Notes under the pieces: generated by a model
Told to the model about the DNA's origin: nothing
What the model saw: only the letters and a program-made list of their open reading frames with translations
The model's database searches: none
Assembly: GCF_000158035.1 (NCBI RefSeq)
Contig: NZ_EQ973495.1
Span: forward strand, 513,606 to 568,871
Reading direction: 5' to 3'
DNA length: 55,266 nucleotides
Origin: Bacteroides cellulosilyticus DSM 14838
GTDB taxonomy: Bacteria > Bacteroidota > Bacteroidia > Bacteroidales > Bacteroidaceae
Program-made: the position numbers and the translations under genes
In this document: positions 1 through 7,587 of the stretch, piece by piece
Position numbering within the stretch: position 1 is the stretch's first letter
Layout: each line of letters starts with the position of its first letter

Positions 1-873
1 CTTTACTATCACGTCAACAGGAATACCCAGTTGCTTCATGTTGCGGGCTATGGAAAAACGTTCTTCATCTCGTCCTTCCGCACGTCCTTCTGCACGTCCT
101 TCCGCACGTCCTTCCGCACGTCCTTCAATCTTTCCCTCCAGTTTGGCAGAATCCAGCACATCGTTCTGAATCATCACGGCGCTCAGATGCTCGTCATAAG
201 CCATGCGCTCTTTAGGGGGCATGGAGAAGTATTTCAGTTTCTCGCGAGCCTCGCTCAGACCGGGAGCGGTGGTATCGGGGCGAATGGTACCGTCCTTCAA
301 ATATTTCATCCATTCTTCAAGTGGTGTGACAGCCACTTTGTCGAACTCATTCACACGGATAAGGACATATTCGGGAAATATCTCGGCTGGCATGGGGGAG
401 ACAATGGCATCACGCTCCTTGACATTCACCTGAAGGTGGTCGCCCGTATGGACGCCTACGAAATGGTTCTGACCGTAATACAGGTAGTCGTTTCCCTTTC
501 CGATATCGAAGTAGAGAACGCTGATGGAGTAGATTTTCTTCACCTTATAGTACGTTTCACCCAGCGAGATATGCTCAGTGATAGCCTTGGCAACGCCATA
601 AAGAATCCGCTCCAGATTATAAAGTTCGCGGGTATTCTGTATCTCGATAATGATGATCTCGTCCTTACTGTTACGGGCCTTGATGTCCACACGGTTGAAT
701 TTATCTTCAGCGGACAGTTGATTGCTTTCACTCTCCAGAATTTCCAAAATAGTGACTTTCTCACCCAGAAACACGGTGAGGAAACCTTCAAGCACGTCGA
801 AGTTTGCCTTCTGGCGTAACAGGCGCTTAATGGCCCAGTCGAAACGTACATATTTGTCTTGAAGTTCTTCCAT
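1..873 (-). CDS. Rpn family PD-(D/E)XK nuclease / putative transposase, 3'-truncated by window edge
   Basis: The frame opens with ATG at 873 and stays open to base 1, giving 291 codons with the C-terminus outside the window. The N-terminal part reads DKYVRFDWAIKRLL, then a core with RVDIKA and IIIIEIQNTRE. The Asp and the Glu-x-Gln fit the catalytic set of PD-(D/E)XK nucleases of the Rpn / PDDEXK_2 group. These proteins are recombination-promoting nucleases, often annotated as transposases, and are common as scattered single genes in Bacteroides. The C-terminal part has a run of Glu-Gly-Arg-Ala repeats (bases 71-130) followed by RNMKQLGIPVDVIVK, the usual tail of this family. No transposon ends or partner genes are visible. 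A promoter is placed at 912-943. Family assignment is firm; the cellular role is not known from sequence. Confidence 0.85.
   Translation of the reverse strand, partial: MEELQDKYVRFDWAIKRLLRQKANFDVLEGFLTVFLGEKVTILEILESESNQLSAEDKFNRVDIKARNSKDEIIIIEIQNTRELYNLERILYGVAKAITEHISLGETYYKVKKIYSISVLYFDIGKGNDYLYYGQNHFVGVHTGDHLQVNVKERDAIVSPMPAEIFPEYVLIRVNEFDKVAVTPLEEWMKYLKDGTIRPDTTAPGLSEAREKLKYFSMPPKERMAYDEHLSAVMIQNDVLDSAKLEGKIEGRAEGRAEGRAEGRAEGRDEERFSIARNMKQLGIPVDVIVK
71..130 (-). repeat. 12-base tandem repeat inside the Rpn gene
   Basis: Four near-identical 12-base copies lie at 71-82, 83-94, 95-106 and 107-118, with a fifth diverged copy at 119-130. On the minus strand each encodes Gly-Arg-Ala-Glu. 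Only one base differs among the four good copies. The period is a multiple of three, so copy-number change keeps the frame and alters only the length of the linker before the C-terminal segment. Such EGRxEG linkers are typical of this protein family. Confidence 0.9.
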
Positions 874-884
874 TTCTCTAATTA

Positions 885-1178
885 TTAATTTGGAATACAT
901 AACTTTACCCACAAAGGTACATCTTCTTGCGGAAAAGGGCAACAAACATACGAAAGAAAGTGAAAGGGACAGGATAAAAAGAGACGCCGGTTGGCATTCC
1001 TTGCAAAGTCAGCTTCAGTGCGGCTGTCAGGTATTGGCACGAAATAAGAAGGTACAAGGATATTACGGGCTCTACGAAGTTTAGCCAATCCGCTTTCCGG
1101 CAATATCGTTGTGGTCGCCAGCATAATGGCAATCACAAAAGCCGAAGCACTTGTTAAAAATTCATATATTGATAACAT
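885..1178 (-). pseudogene. Possible remnant of a membrane-anchored AraC-type regulator (N-terminal fragment)
   Basis: A 97-codon frame begins with ATG at 1178 behind a purine-rich AGGGAAAG. Its first 45 or so residues read MLSIYEFLTSASAFVI, then a hydrophobic stretch, then AKLRRARNILVPSYF. This resembles the first helix and the RxARxIL loop of Bacteroides AraC-family regulators that have an N-terminal membrane domain. After that the sequence loses any hydrophobic or helical pattern and no HTH follows. My reading is a truncated, decayed gene. It could also be a chance frame, so confidence is low. It points away from lacI, across the operator palindrome at 1227-1242. Confidence 0.25.
912..943 (-). 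promoter_or_regulatory. Bacteroidetes-type promoter for the Rpn gene
   Basis: On the minus strand a perfect -7 box TACCTTTG lies at 912-919. A -33-like GTTG lies at 940-943, separated by 20 bases. The consensus is TTTG, 19-21 bases, TAnnTTTG. The -7 box is 39 bases from the start codon at 873. Confidence 0.6.
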
Positions 1179-1226
1179 CTTTCCCTACCGGTTCAATACC
1201 GGCATAAAGACAACGGGACTTTCTGT

Positions 1227-1242
1227 AACGTTTGCAAACGTT
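1227..1242. promoter_or_regulatory. LacI-family operator palindrome
   Basis: AACGTTTGCAAACGTT is a perfect 16-base palindrome with the central CG/TTTGCAAA pattern typical of LacI/GalR operators. A second overlapping palindrome, GCAAACGTTTGC, lies at 1234-1245. The site is about 130 bases upstream of the lacI promoter at 1374-1404, not on top of it. It may therefore act on the leftward side, at a distance, or through a second operator that I did not find. The obvious candidate ligand protein is the LacI regulator encoded next to it. Confidence 0.7.
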
Positions 1243-1373
1243 TGCGCAAATCACTAACCCGATAACTGTCAATGAAGAAGCGATATTTCATGTATTCAGC
1301 TATTTTTGCAACCGGATAAGTCAGTTCAATAAGATAAGCTGCACCTCAGCAATAAAAAAACAAGCAAGCTTAT

Positions 1374-1404
1374 TTTGTATTGTTTTTGGTTTGCACTACC
1401 TTTG
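1374..1404 (+). promoter_or_regulatory. Bacteroidetes-type promoter of the lacI gene
   Basis: TTTG at 1374-1377, 19 bases, then a perfect -7 box TACCTTTG at 1397-1404. The predicted transcript would begin near 1411, about 20 bases before the ATG at 1430. This position argues against any start upstream of 1430. Confidence 0.8.
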
Positions 1405-1429
1405 GATAAAGGAATACTTAGAGAATACC

Positions 1430-2437
1430 ATGAATAAACCGCAGATTACCATCAAGGACATAGCACGGGCGTTGAACGTCTCGCCCTCTACCGTGTCAAG
1501 AGCGTTGAAGGACAACCCGGATATCAGCCAGGAAACCCGCAACCTTATACATGCTTACGCCCGCGAGCATAATTATAAGCCTAACGTACTTGCAGTAAAT
1601 CTTCGAGCCAGCCGTTCGAATACAATCGGTGTAATTGTGCCGCAACTGGTACATCACTTTTTCTCGTGCGTGCTGAGTGGCATTGAAAAGGCTGCCGCCG
1701 AAGCAGGATACAATATTCTGGTAGCGCAGAGCAACGAATCTTATGAACAGGAAGTGAAAATCGTACATTCATTCCTTGCCGCCCGCGTCTGTGGTGTGAT
1801 TGCCTCATTAGCAAAAGATACTTCCCAATACGACCATTATCAGGACTTGCTGAATAACAATATTCCCATTGTGTTCTACGACCGCATCTGCACCGGATTG
1901 AAAACAGAGCGGGTGGTAGTGGACGACTATGCCGGTTCTTTTGCTGCTGTAGAGTATATGATACAGACAGGCTGCAAGCGTATCCTGTTTTATGGAGCAG
2001 CCCCGCATTTGGAAATCACCAAGAACCGCCGGAATGGCTATCTGGATGCCATGAAGAAATACAAGATTCCCGTAGACGACAGCATGATTATGTTGTGTGA
2101 TACCCGGGAACGTGCCATATCCATCACCCCTGACATACTGGAAGGTTCCGAGCATCCCGACGGTTTCTTCGCCATCAATGACGAAACAGCTTCAGGCATT
2201 CTGTATGCCTGCAAACTGGTTGGAAAGAAAGTGCCCGACGAAGTATCGATCTGCGGATTTACCGACGGTGCCATCGCCCAAAGCACAGATCCCAAACTGA
2301 CCACCGTAGAACAGCATGGAGAAGAAGTTGGAAAAAGCGCTTTCAGCATTCTGACAGGTAAACTGGAAGGGGGCGATGATAAGAGTAGCAACAAGATTGT
2401 GAGAACGAATCTTGTAGTGAGGGGAACAACGAAATAA
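1430..2437 (+). CDS. LacI/GalR-family transcriptional regulator
   Basis: A 335-residue protein, the normal length for the family. The helix-turn-helix is near residues 5-25 (TIKDIARALNVSPSTVSRAL), followed by the hinge helix segment with NLRASRSNTIGV, then a periplasmic-binding-protein-like sugar domain to the end. The frame is open back to 1232, but the promoter at 1374-1404 and the family N-terminus (NKPQITIKDIA) fix the start at 1430. The next gene starts 31 bases after the stop on the same strand, so it is likely cotranscribed with the MFS transporter. From context it should sense a disaccharide or hexose taken up by that transporter, probably a maltose-like alpha-glucoside. The ligand itself is inference. 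Confidence 0.92.
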   Translation: MNKPQITIKDIARALNVSPSTVSRALKDNPDISQETRNLIHAYAREHNYKPNVLAVNLRASRSNTIGVIVPQLVHHFFSCVLSGIEKAAAEAGYNILVAQSNESYEQEVKIVHSFLAARVCGVIASLAKDTSQYDHYQDLLNNNIPIVFYDRICTGLKTERVVVDDYAGSFAAVEYMIQTGCKRILFYGAAPHLEITKNRRNGYLDAMKKYKIPVDDSMIMLCDTRERAISITPDILEGSEHPDGFFAINDETASGILYACKLVGKKVPDEVSICGFTDGAIAQSTDPKLTTVEQHGEEVGKSAFSILTGKLEGGDDKSSNKIVRTNLVVRGTTK

Positions 2438-2468
2438 CTGAATAAATATCTAATACATAAAATAAAGA

Positions 2469-3845
2469 ATGAAAGTAAAACCTGATTTGAGCTTTTGGAA
2501 GCTGTGGAATATCAGCTTCGGCTTCTTTGGCGTACAGATTGCGTATGCTTTGCAGAGTGCGAACATCAGCCGTATTTTTGCGACATTGGGTGCAGACCCG
2601 CACAATTTAAGTTATTTTTGGATATTGCCACCATTGGCAGGTATCATCGTGCAGCCCATCGTAGGTGCTGCAAGCGACAAAACGTGGACACGCTTCGGAC
2701 GACGTATTCCTTACCTCTTTGTCGGTTCACTGGTAGCCGTACTGGTAATGTGCCTGCTGCCGAATGCCGGTAGCTTCGGTATGGCAGTCAGCACGGCAAT
2801 GATATTCGGATTAGTATCGTTGATGTTTCTGGATACATCCATCAATATGGCGATGCAGCCATTCAAAATGATGGTGGGCGACATGGTAAACGAAAAGCAA
2901 AAAGGCCTTGCCTACTCTATCCAGAGTTTCCTGTGCAATGCCGGTAGCTTGGTAGGTTTCCTGTTCCCGTTCATCTTTACATGGATAGGCATCAGCAACA
3001 TAGCTCCCCAAGGTGTAGTTCCCGACTCAGTTATATATTCCTTCTATATCGGAGCAGCCATTCTGATACTTTGCGTCATCTACACCACAGTAAAGGTGAA
3101 AGAAATGCCACCTGCCGAATATGCGGAATACCATGGCATCACCGAAGAGGAAAAAAAGGAAAAGATCAATATGGTGAAACTACTGGTGAAAGCACCGAAA
3201 GCTTTCTGGACAGTAGGTTTGGTCCAGTTCTTCTGTTGGTTTGCCTTCATGTTCATGTGGACCTATACCAATGGTAGTGTAGCTGCCAATGTATTCGATG
3301 CTCCTACTGTTGAAACTGTGGTGAACGGCGCAAACAAAGTAGTGCTGGACACTAAGAGTATCCAATATCAGAATGCTGCCGACTGGGTAGGCGTATTGTT
3401 TGCCGTACAGGCCATTGGTTCTGTACTCTGGGCTGTATGTATCCCGATGTTCAAGAACCGCAAACTGATCTACTCACTCAGTCTTGTTTTGGGTGGAATA
3501 GGTTTCATCTCCACGTATTTCGTTCACAATCAATATGTATTATTCATCTCCTTTTTGCTTATCGGTTGCGCATGGGCAGCTATGCTGGCATTGCCTTTCA
3601 CCATCCTGACCAATGCTCTAAGCGGCGGACACATGGGTACCTATCTGGGACTGTTCAACGGAACGATCTGTATTCCGCAGATTGTAGCTGCTACGCTAGG
3701 TGGTAGTATTCTGGCTCTGTTCACCCCGAAAGGCATGTTACCGCCTGAAATAAATATGCTTGTCATGGCAGGCGTGATGTTGATTATCGGTGCCGTTTGT
3801 GTATATTTAATCAAAGAGACCAAAGGAGAACAAGCAAAAGCATAA
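2469..3845 (+). CDS. MFS sugar transporter, SLC45/GPH-like (probable disaccharide importer)
   Basis: A 458-residue polytopic inner-membrane protein with about 12 hydrophobic segments. The N-terminus reads LSFWKLWNISFGFFGVQIAYALQ with no signal peptide. The loop between helices 2 and 3 has DKTWTRFGRRIPY, the MFS signature in the form found in SLC45 and plant sucrose-transporter relatives. Bacteroides members of this group usually sit beside glycoside phosphorylases or hydrolases and are thought to bring intact disaccharides into the cytoplasm. It lies between lacI and the GH65 gene on the same strand. A strong hairpin at 3914-3948 follows the stop codon, so the GH65 gene may have some separate transcription. 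The exact substrate cannot be read from sequence; maltose is the best guess from context. Confidence 0.88.
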   Translation: MKVKPDLSFWKLWNISFGFFGVQIAYALQSANISRIFATLGADPHNLSYFWILPPLAGIIVQPIVGAASDKTWTRFGRRIPYLFVGSLVAVLVMCLLPNAGSFGMAVSTAMIFGLVSLMFLDTSINMAMQPFKMMVGDMVNEKQKGLAYSIQSFLCNAGSLVGFLFPFIFTWIGISNIAPQGVVPDSVIYSFYIGAAILILCVIYTTVKVKEMPPAEYAEYHGITEEEKKEKINMVKLLVKAPKAFWTVGLVQFFCWFAFMFMWTYTNGSVAANVFDAPTVETVVNGANKVVLDTKSIQYQNAADWVGVLFAVQAIGSVLWAVCIPMFKNRKLIYSLSLVLGGIGFISTYFVHNQYVLFISFLLIGCAWAAMLALPFTILTNALSGGHMGTYLGLFNGTICIPQIVAATLGGSILALFTPKGMLPPEINMLVMAGVMLIIGAVCVYLIKETKGEQAKA

Positions 3846-3913
3846 TCCGTGCGAAAACATACTTAAAAGGAGATATCTATCCCTCTACGACAAACAACTC
3901 TTTTCTCTACGAT

Positions 3914-3948
3914 AATCGCCCCGTTCCTTTAAAAAGATCGGGGCGATT
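3914..3948 (+). terminator. Hairpin terminator after the MFS gene
   Basis: A perfect 10-base stem, AATCGCCCCG at 3914-3923 and CGGGGCGATT at 3939-3948, with a 15-base A-rich loop. The 3' side is only weakly T-rich (CTTATAAAAG), so termination may be partial, letting some transcripts reach the GH65 gene. Confidence 0.65.
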
Positions 3949-4011
3949 CTTATAAAAGAACCAAACACATCTTATTCTTTAGATATTCTTTGTCTTCTTT
4001 TTTTCCTCATC

Positions 4012-4044
4012 ATTGCCGTTTATCCGTTTATTTGTTTATCTTTA
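4012..4044 (+). promoter_or_regulatory. Possible weak promoter for the GH65 gene
   Basis: ATTG at 4012-4015, 21 bases, TATCTTTA at 4037-4044. Each box differs from consensus at one position. The -7 box is 29 bases before the ATG at 4074. Confidence 0.4.
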
Positions 4045-4073
4045 CGGCCATAATCACCATTGAGATACACACC

Positions 4074-6386
4074 ATGAAAAGATACCTTAAAACCGATGAA
4101 TGGAATATTATTGAAGATAACTTTCACGCCGACAACCTGCGAATGTCAGAAAGTATATTCAGTCTTGGGAACGGTCGCTTCGGCCAACGGGGCAATTTCG
4201 AGGAACCTTATTCAAGCGACTCATACCGTGGTTCATTCGTTGCCGGTATCACCTTTCTTGATAAAACGCGTGTAGGCTGGTGGAAAAACGGTTTCCCTCA
4301 TTTCTATACCCGTATTCCCAATGCAGCAGACTGGAGTCGTGTCAGTCTGCGCCTTATCGACGAAGAACTGGACCTGGCACAATGGGACGTGAACAGCTTC
4401 AGCCGCAGGCTTGATATGAAAGCGGGTATCTCCTACCGGGACTTCGAAATCACATCTCCCAAAGGACACCAAATACGGGTACATGTGGAGCATATCAACA
4501 ATATGGCTCACCCCGATTTATGTCTGATAAAATACAGCGTCACCTCCATCAATTATACGGGAAGAATATCACTGATTCCCTCCTTGGATGCAGTCATAGT
4601 CAATAAGGATGATGATCCAAACGAGAAGATATGGAATATCCTCCGTTCCGGCGTCACAAAGGATTGTGCTTATCTATGGACGCAAACCCGACGTGAAGAT
4701 GCGCAAGTGTGCTATGCCATGACCTATCAGTTCTTCAAGAACGGCAAAGAAACCACCTCGAACCCGATACGCATTGAAAAGGAGAAACAAACCGGGTTCA
4801 GCATCGGGGCAGATGTGAAACCGGGAGACAATGTAATGCTCATCAAATATACCGTTATAAGTTCGTCGCTCTATGATGAACGCCAGGAACTGATAGAACA
4901 TTCCGTCACCAAAGCCCGTCAGACTAAAATAGACGGCTGGGATAAGCTGGAAAACGATCATCAGCAAGCCTGGGCCAATATATGGAAAGAAATGGATGTG
5001 GTTATCGAAGGCGATCCGGAAGCACAACAGGGTGTCCGGTACAACATCTTTCAACTATGCCAGACGTACCGCGGTGATGATCCGCGCCTGAATATCGGTC
5101 CGAAAGGATTCACTGGTGAAAAATACGGTGGAAACACATACTGGAATACGGAACTTTGTTGTGTACCGTTCTTCCTACTCTCTACTCCGAGGGAGATTGT
5201 GAAAAACCTGTTGATATACCGCTATAACCAACTACCGAAAGCGATAGAGAATGCCCGCAAACTGGGTTTCAAAGAGGGTGCCGCCCTCTTCCCGCAAGTT
5301 ACTTACAGCGGTGAAGAATGCCACAGTGAATGGGAAATTACCTTTGAAGAAATACATCGCAATAATATCATCGTCTATGCCATTGCACAGCATGCTGCAA
5401 TCACTGGCAGTAAAGATTATGTAGCCAAATACGGACTGGAAGTAATGATCGCCGTCTCCCGTTTCTGGAGCCAGCGTGTATCTTTCTCCAAACCAAAACA
5501 GAAATATGTGATACTGGGTGTCACCGGACCGGATGAGTACGAAAACAACGTAGATAATAACTGGTACACCAATTACTCGTGTGTGCAGTGCCTGCGGATG
5601 ACACTTAACTATCTTGAGATCATTGCCGGAGAATACCCCGACGAATATGCGCGTGTACGCCGTGTCACCAACCTCCGCCAACAAGAAGAGGCTGAACGCT
5701 GGCGCGACATTATCAACCGTATGTATCTGCCGGAAGATAAAGAACTGGGGATCTTTGTACAAAATGACGGTTTCCTGGATAAGGAACTGAACAGTACCGA
5801 TGCCATTCCACCCGAAGAACGCCCCATCAATCAGCACTGGTCGTGGGATCGTATTCTTCGTTCATGCTACATCAAACAAAGCGATGTATTGTTGGGCCTA
5901 TATCTGTATTATTTCAATTTCGATAAGGAAACAGTCCGCCGCAACTTCGACTTCTATGAAACAATGACGGTGCATGAATCTTCACTTTCCCCGCACATCC
6001 ACTCCATTCTTGCCGCCCGCATCGGAGAAGTGGAAAAGGCTTACCAACTCTTTCTGCATGCCACCCGTCTCGACCTGGATGATTACAACAACGAAACTCA
6101 CCAAGGACTGCATATCACCAGTATGCCGGGCAGCTGGCTTGCCATTGTACGAGGCTTTGCCGGGATGCAGATTCTGGAGGGCATACTCTCTTTCTTCCCA
6201 GTCATTCCCGAGAAGTGGAACAGTTACTCCTTCCAGATAAATTATCAGGGACGTACACTTCATATGCATGTAGGCAAAGAAATAAATATTTCACTTATTG
6301 CCGGAGAAGAACTGAACATACAAGTATATGAAAACGTTTATAAGCTCAAATTGGGCACCGATTTGTTGCTCAGGATAGAGGAGTAG
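4074..6386 (+). CDS. GH65 family disaccharide phosphorylase (maltose phosphorylase-like)
   Basis: A 770-residue cytoplasmic enzyme without signal peptide, full length for family GH65. The frame is open from 3990, but the upstream 28 residues are hydrophobic and unlike the family, which begins with a short segment like KTDEWNIIEDNF, so I place the start at 4074. The catalytic acid is Glu488 in TGPDEYENN, matching the known Glu487 region of Lactobacillus maltose phosphorylase. Further family blocks are WSWDRILRS, KQSDVLLGLY and a phosphate-binding HESSLSPHIHS. The family uses inorganic phosphate to split alpha-linked glucose disaccharides into glucose and beta-glucose 1-phosphate. Maltose is the likeliest substrate given the block pattern and the adjacent transporter; kojibiose, nigerose and trehalose phosphorylases are alternatives. 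No beta-phosphoglucomutase is encoded in this window. Confidence 0.88.
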   Translation: MKRYLKTDEWNIIEDNFHADNLRMSESIFSLGNGRFGQRGNFEEPYSSDSYRGSFVAGITFLDKTRVGWWKNGFPHFYTRIPNAADWSRVSLRLIDEELDLAQWDVNSFSRRLDMKAGISYRDFEITSPKGHQIRVHVEHINNMAHPDLCLIKYSVTSINYTGRISLIPSLDAVIVNKDDDPNEKIWNILRSGVTKDCAYLWTQTRREDAQVCYAMTYQFFKNGKETTSNPIRIEKEKQTGFSIGADVKPGDNVMLIKYTVISSSLYDERQELIEHSVTKARQTKIDGWDKLENDHQQAWANIWKEMDVVIEGDPEAQQGVRYNIFQLCQTYRGDDPRLNIGPKGFTGEKYGGNTYWNTELCCVPFFLLSTPREIVKNLLIYRYNQLPKAIENARKLGFKEGAALFPQVTYSGEECHSEWEITFEEIHRNNIIVYAIAQHAAITGSKDYVAKYGLEVMIAVSRFWSQRVSFSKPKQKYVILGVTGPDEYENNVDNNWYTNYSCVQCLRMTLNYLEIIAGEYPDEYARVRRVTNLRQQEEAERWRDIINRMYLPEDKELGIFVQNDGFLDKELNSTDAIPPEERPINQHWSWDRILRSCYIKQSDVLLGLYLYYFNFDKETVRRNFDFYETMTVHESSLSPHIHSILAARIGEVEKAYQLFLHATRLDLDDYNNETHQGLHITSMPGSWLAIVRGFAGMQILEGILSFFPVIPEKWNSYSFQINYQGRTLHMHVGKEINISLIAGEELNIQVYENVYKLKLGTDLLLRIEE

Positions 6387-6418
6387 AAGCCTGTATCATT
6401 AACAACGCGTAACAAAAT

Positions 6419-6460
6419 AAACCGGGAGAACAATTATCTGTTTTTCCGGTTTTATGTTTT
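6419..6460 (+). terminator. Rho-independent terminator after the GH65 gene
   Basis: Stem AAACCGG at 6419-6425 and CCGGTTT at 6446-6452 with a 20-base loop, followed by a T-rich tract with six consecutive T at 6457-6462. It separates the sugar unit from the efflux operon. Confidence 0.6.
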
Positions 6461-6490
6461 TTATACCTAAACGAACAACTATACATTAGT

Positions 6491-7543
6491 ATGAAGAAAA
6501 TCTATTTGTTCGCCATCAGCGTGATGCTGCTTGCCACATCATGCGGGCACAAGAAAGAGGGCGATGCCACGCTGATCCGACCTGTCAAGACAGCTACTGC
6601 CAGCTCCCAATCGGTCATCCGGAAAGACTTCTCCGGTATTGTAGAAGCCGTAGAATACGTGAAACTGGCCTTCCGTGTCAGCGGACAGGTCATAAATCTG
6701 CCTGTGGTAGAAGGTCAGCGGGTAAAGAAAGGACAGCTGATCGCCGCCATTGATCCGCGTGACATTTCCCTGCAATACGCCGCCGACAAAGCCGCTTACG
6801 AGACTGCCGCAGCACAGGTAGAACGTAACAAACGCCTGTTGGGACGCCAAGCTATCTCCGTGCAGGAATATGAGATCAGCGTTGCCAATTATCAAAAGGC
6901 AAAGTCAGCTTATGAATTATCCAGCAATAATATGCGGGATACCAAACTTACCGCTCCCTTCGACGGTTCTATTGAAAAACGTCTGGTAGAAAACTATCAG
7001 CGCGTGAACTCTGGGGAAGGCATTGTACAATTGGTGAATACACAGAAGCTCCGCATCAAATTCACCGTACCGGATGATTATCTCTATCTACTTCGGGCAA
7101 AGGACGTAACATTCAAAGTGGTATTCGATACCTATCCGGGCACGACATTCAATGCAAAACTGGAAGAATATCTGGATATTTCTACAGCCGGAACAGGTAT
7201 CCCGGTAACTATTACGATCGAAGATCCTGCTTTCAACCGTTCCCTATACGATGTGAAACCGGGATTTACGTGCAAAATCAAGCTGGCTTCGGACGTAGCT
7301 CCCTTCTTGGAAGAAAAGCTTGTGAATATTCCGCTCAGTGCCATATTCGGTGAAAGCGAGAACCAGAGGACCTATGTGTGGGTAGTAAAAGACAATAAGG
7401 TAAGCAAGCGGGAAGTAACCGTATACTCTCCTACCGGAGAAGCCAATGCTCTTATCTCTGCCGGTATACAGCCGGGAGAAACTATTGTAATTGCCGGAGT
7501 GCACCAACTGGTGGACGGACAAACGGTGAAAGTTATCAATTAG
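6491..7543 (+). CDS. RND efflux periplasmic adaptor (membrane fusion lipoprotein)
   Basis: A 350-residue protein with a lipoprotein signal peptide whose lipobox is LLATSC, Cys about residue 19. The order of segments is typical of HlyD/AcrA-type adaptors: beta-barrel start, lipoyl half-motif (FRVSGQVINLPVVEGQRVKKGQLIAAIDP, read in part), alpha-helical hairpin about residues 90-150, second lipoyl half with KLTAPFDGSIEKR, barrel and membrane-proximal domain. It joins the inner-membrane RND pump to the outer-membrane channel. It is the first of three genes in the order adaptor, pump, channel, with 44 bases to the pump gene. Confidence 0.92.
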   Translation: MKKIYLFAISVMLLATSCGHKKEGDATLIRPVKTATASSQSVIRKDFSGIVEAVEYVKLAFRVSGQVINLPVVEGQRVKKGQLIAAIDPRDISLQYAADKAAYETAAAQVERNKRLLGRQAISVQEYEISVANYQKAKSAYELSSNNMRDTKLTAPFDGSIEKRLVENYQRVNSGEGIVQLVNTQKLRIKFTVPDDYLYLLRAKDVTFKVVFDTYPGTTFNAKLEEYLDISTAGTGIPVTITIEDPAFNRSLYDVKPGFTCKIKLASDVAPFLEEKLVNIPLSAIFGESENQRTYVWVVKDNKVSKREVTVYSPTGEANALISAGIQPGETIVIAGVHQLVDGQTVKVIN

Positions 7544-7587
7544 ACTACCAACCACTGCGACCTTGAGGTCGCCCAAATATAAATCAT

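Noticed and set aside
31..819. 262-codon plus-strand frame
   Set aside because: It is antisense to the well-supported Rpn gene and has only low-complexity and no family-like sequence.
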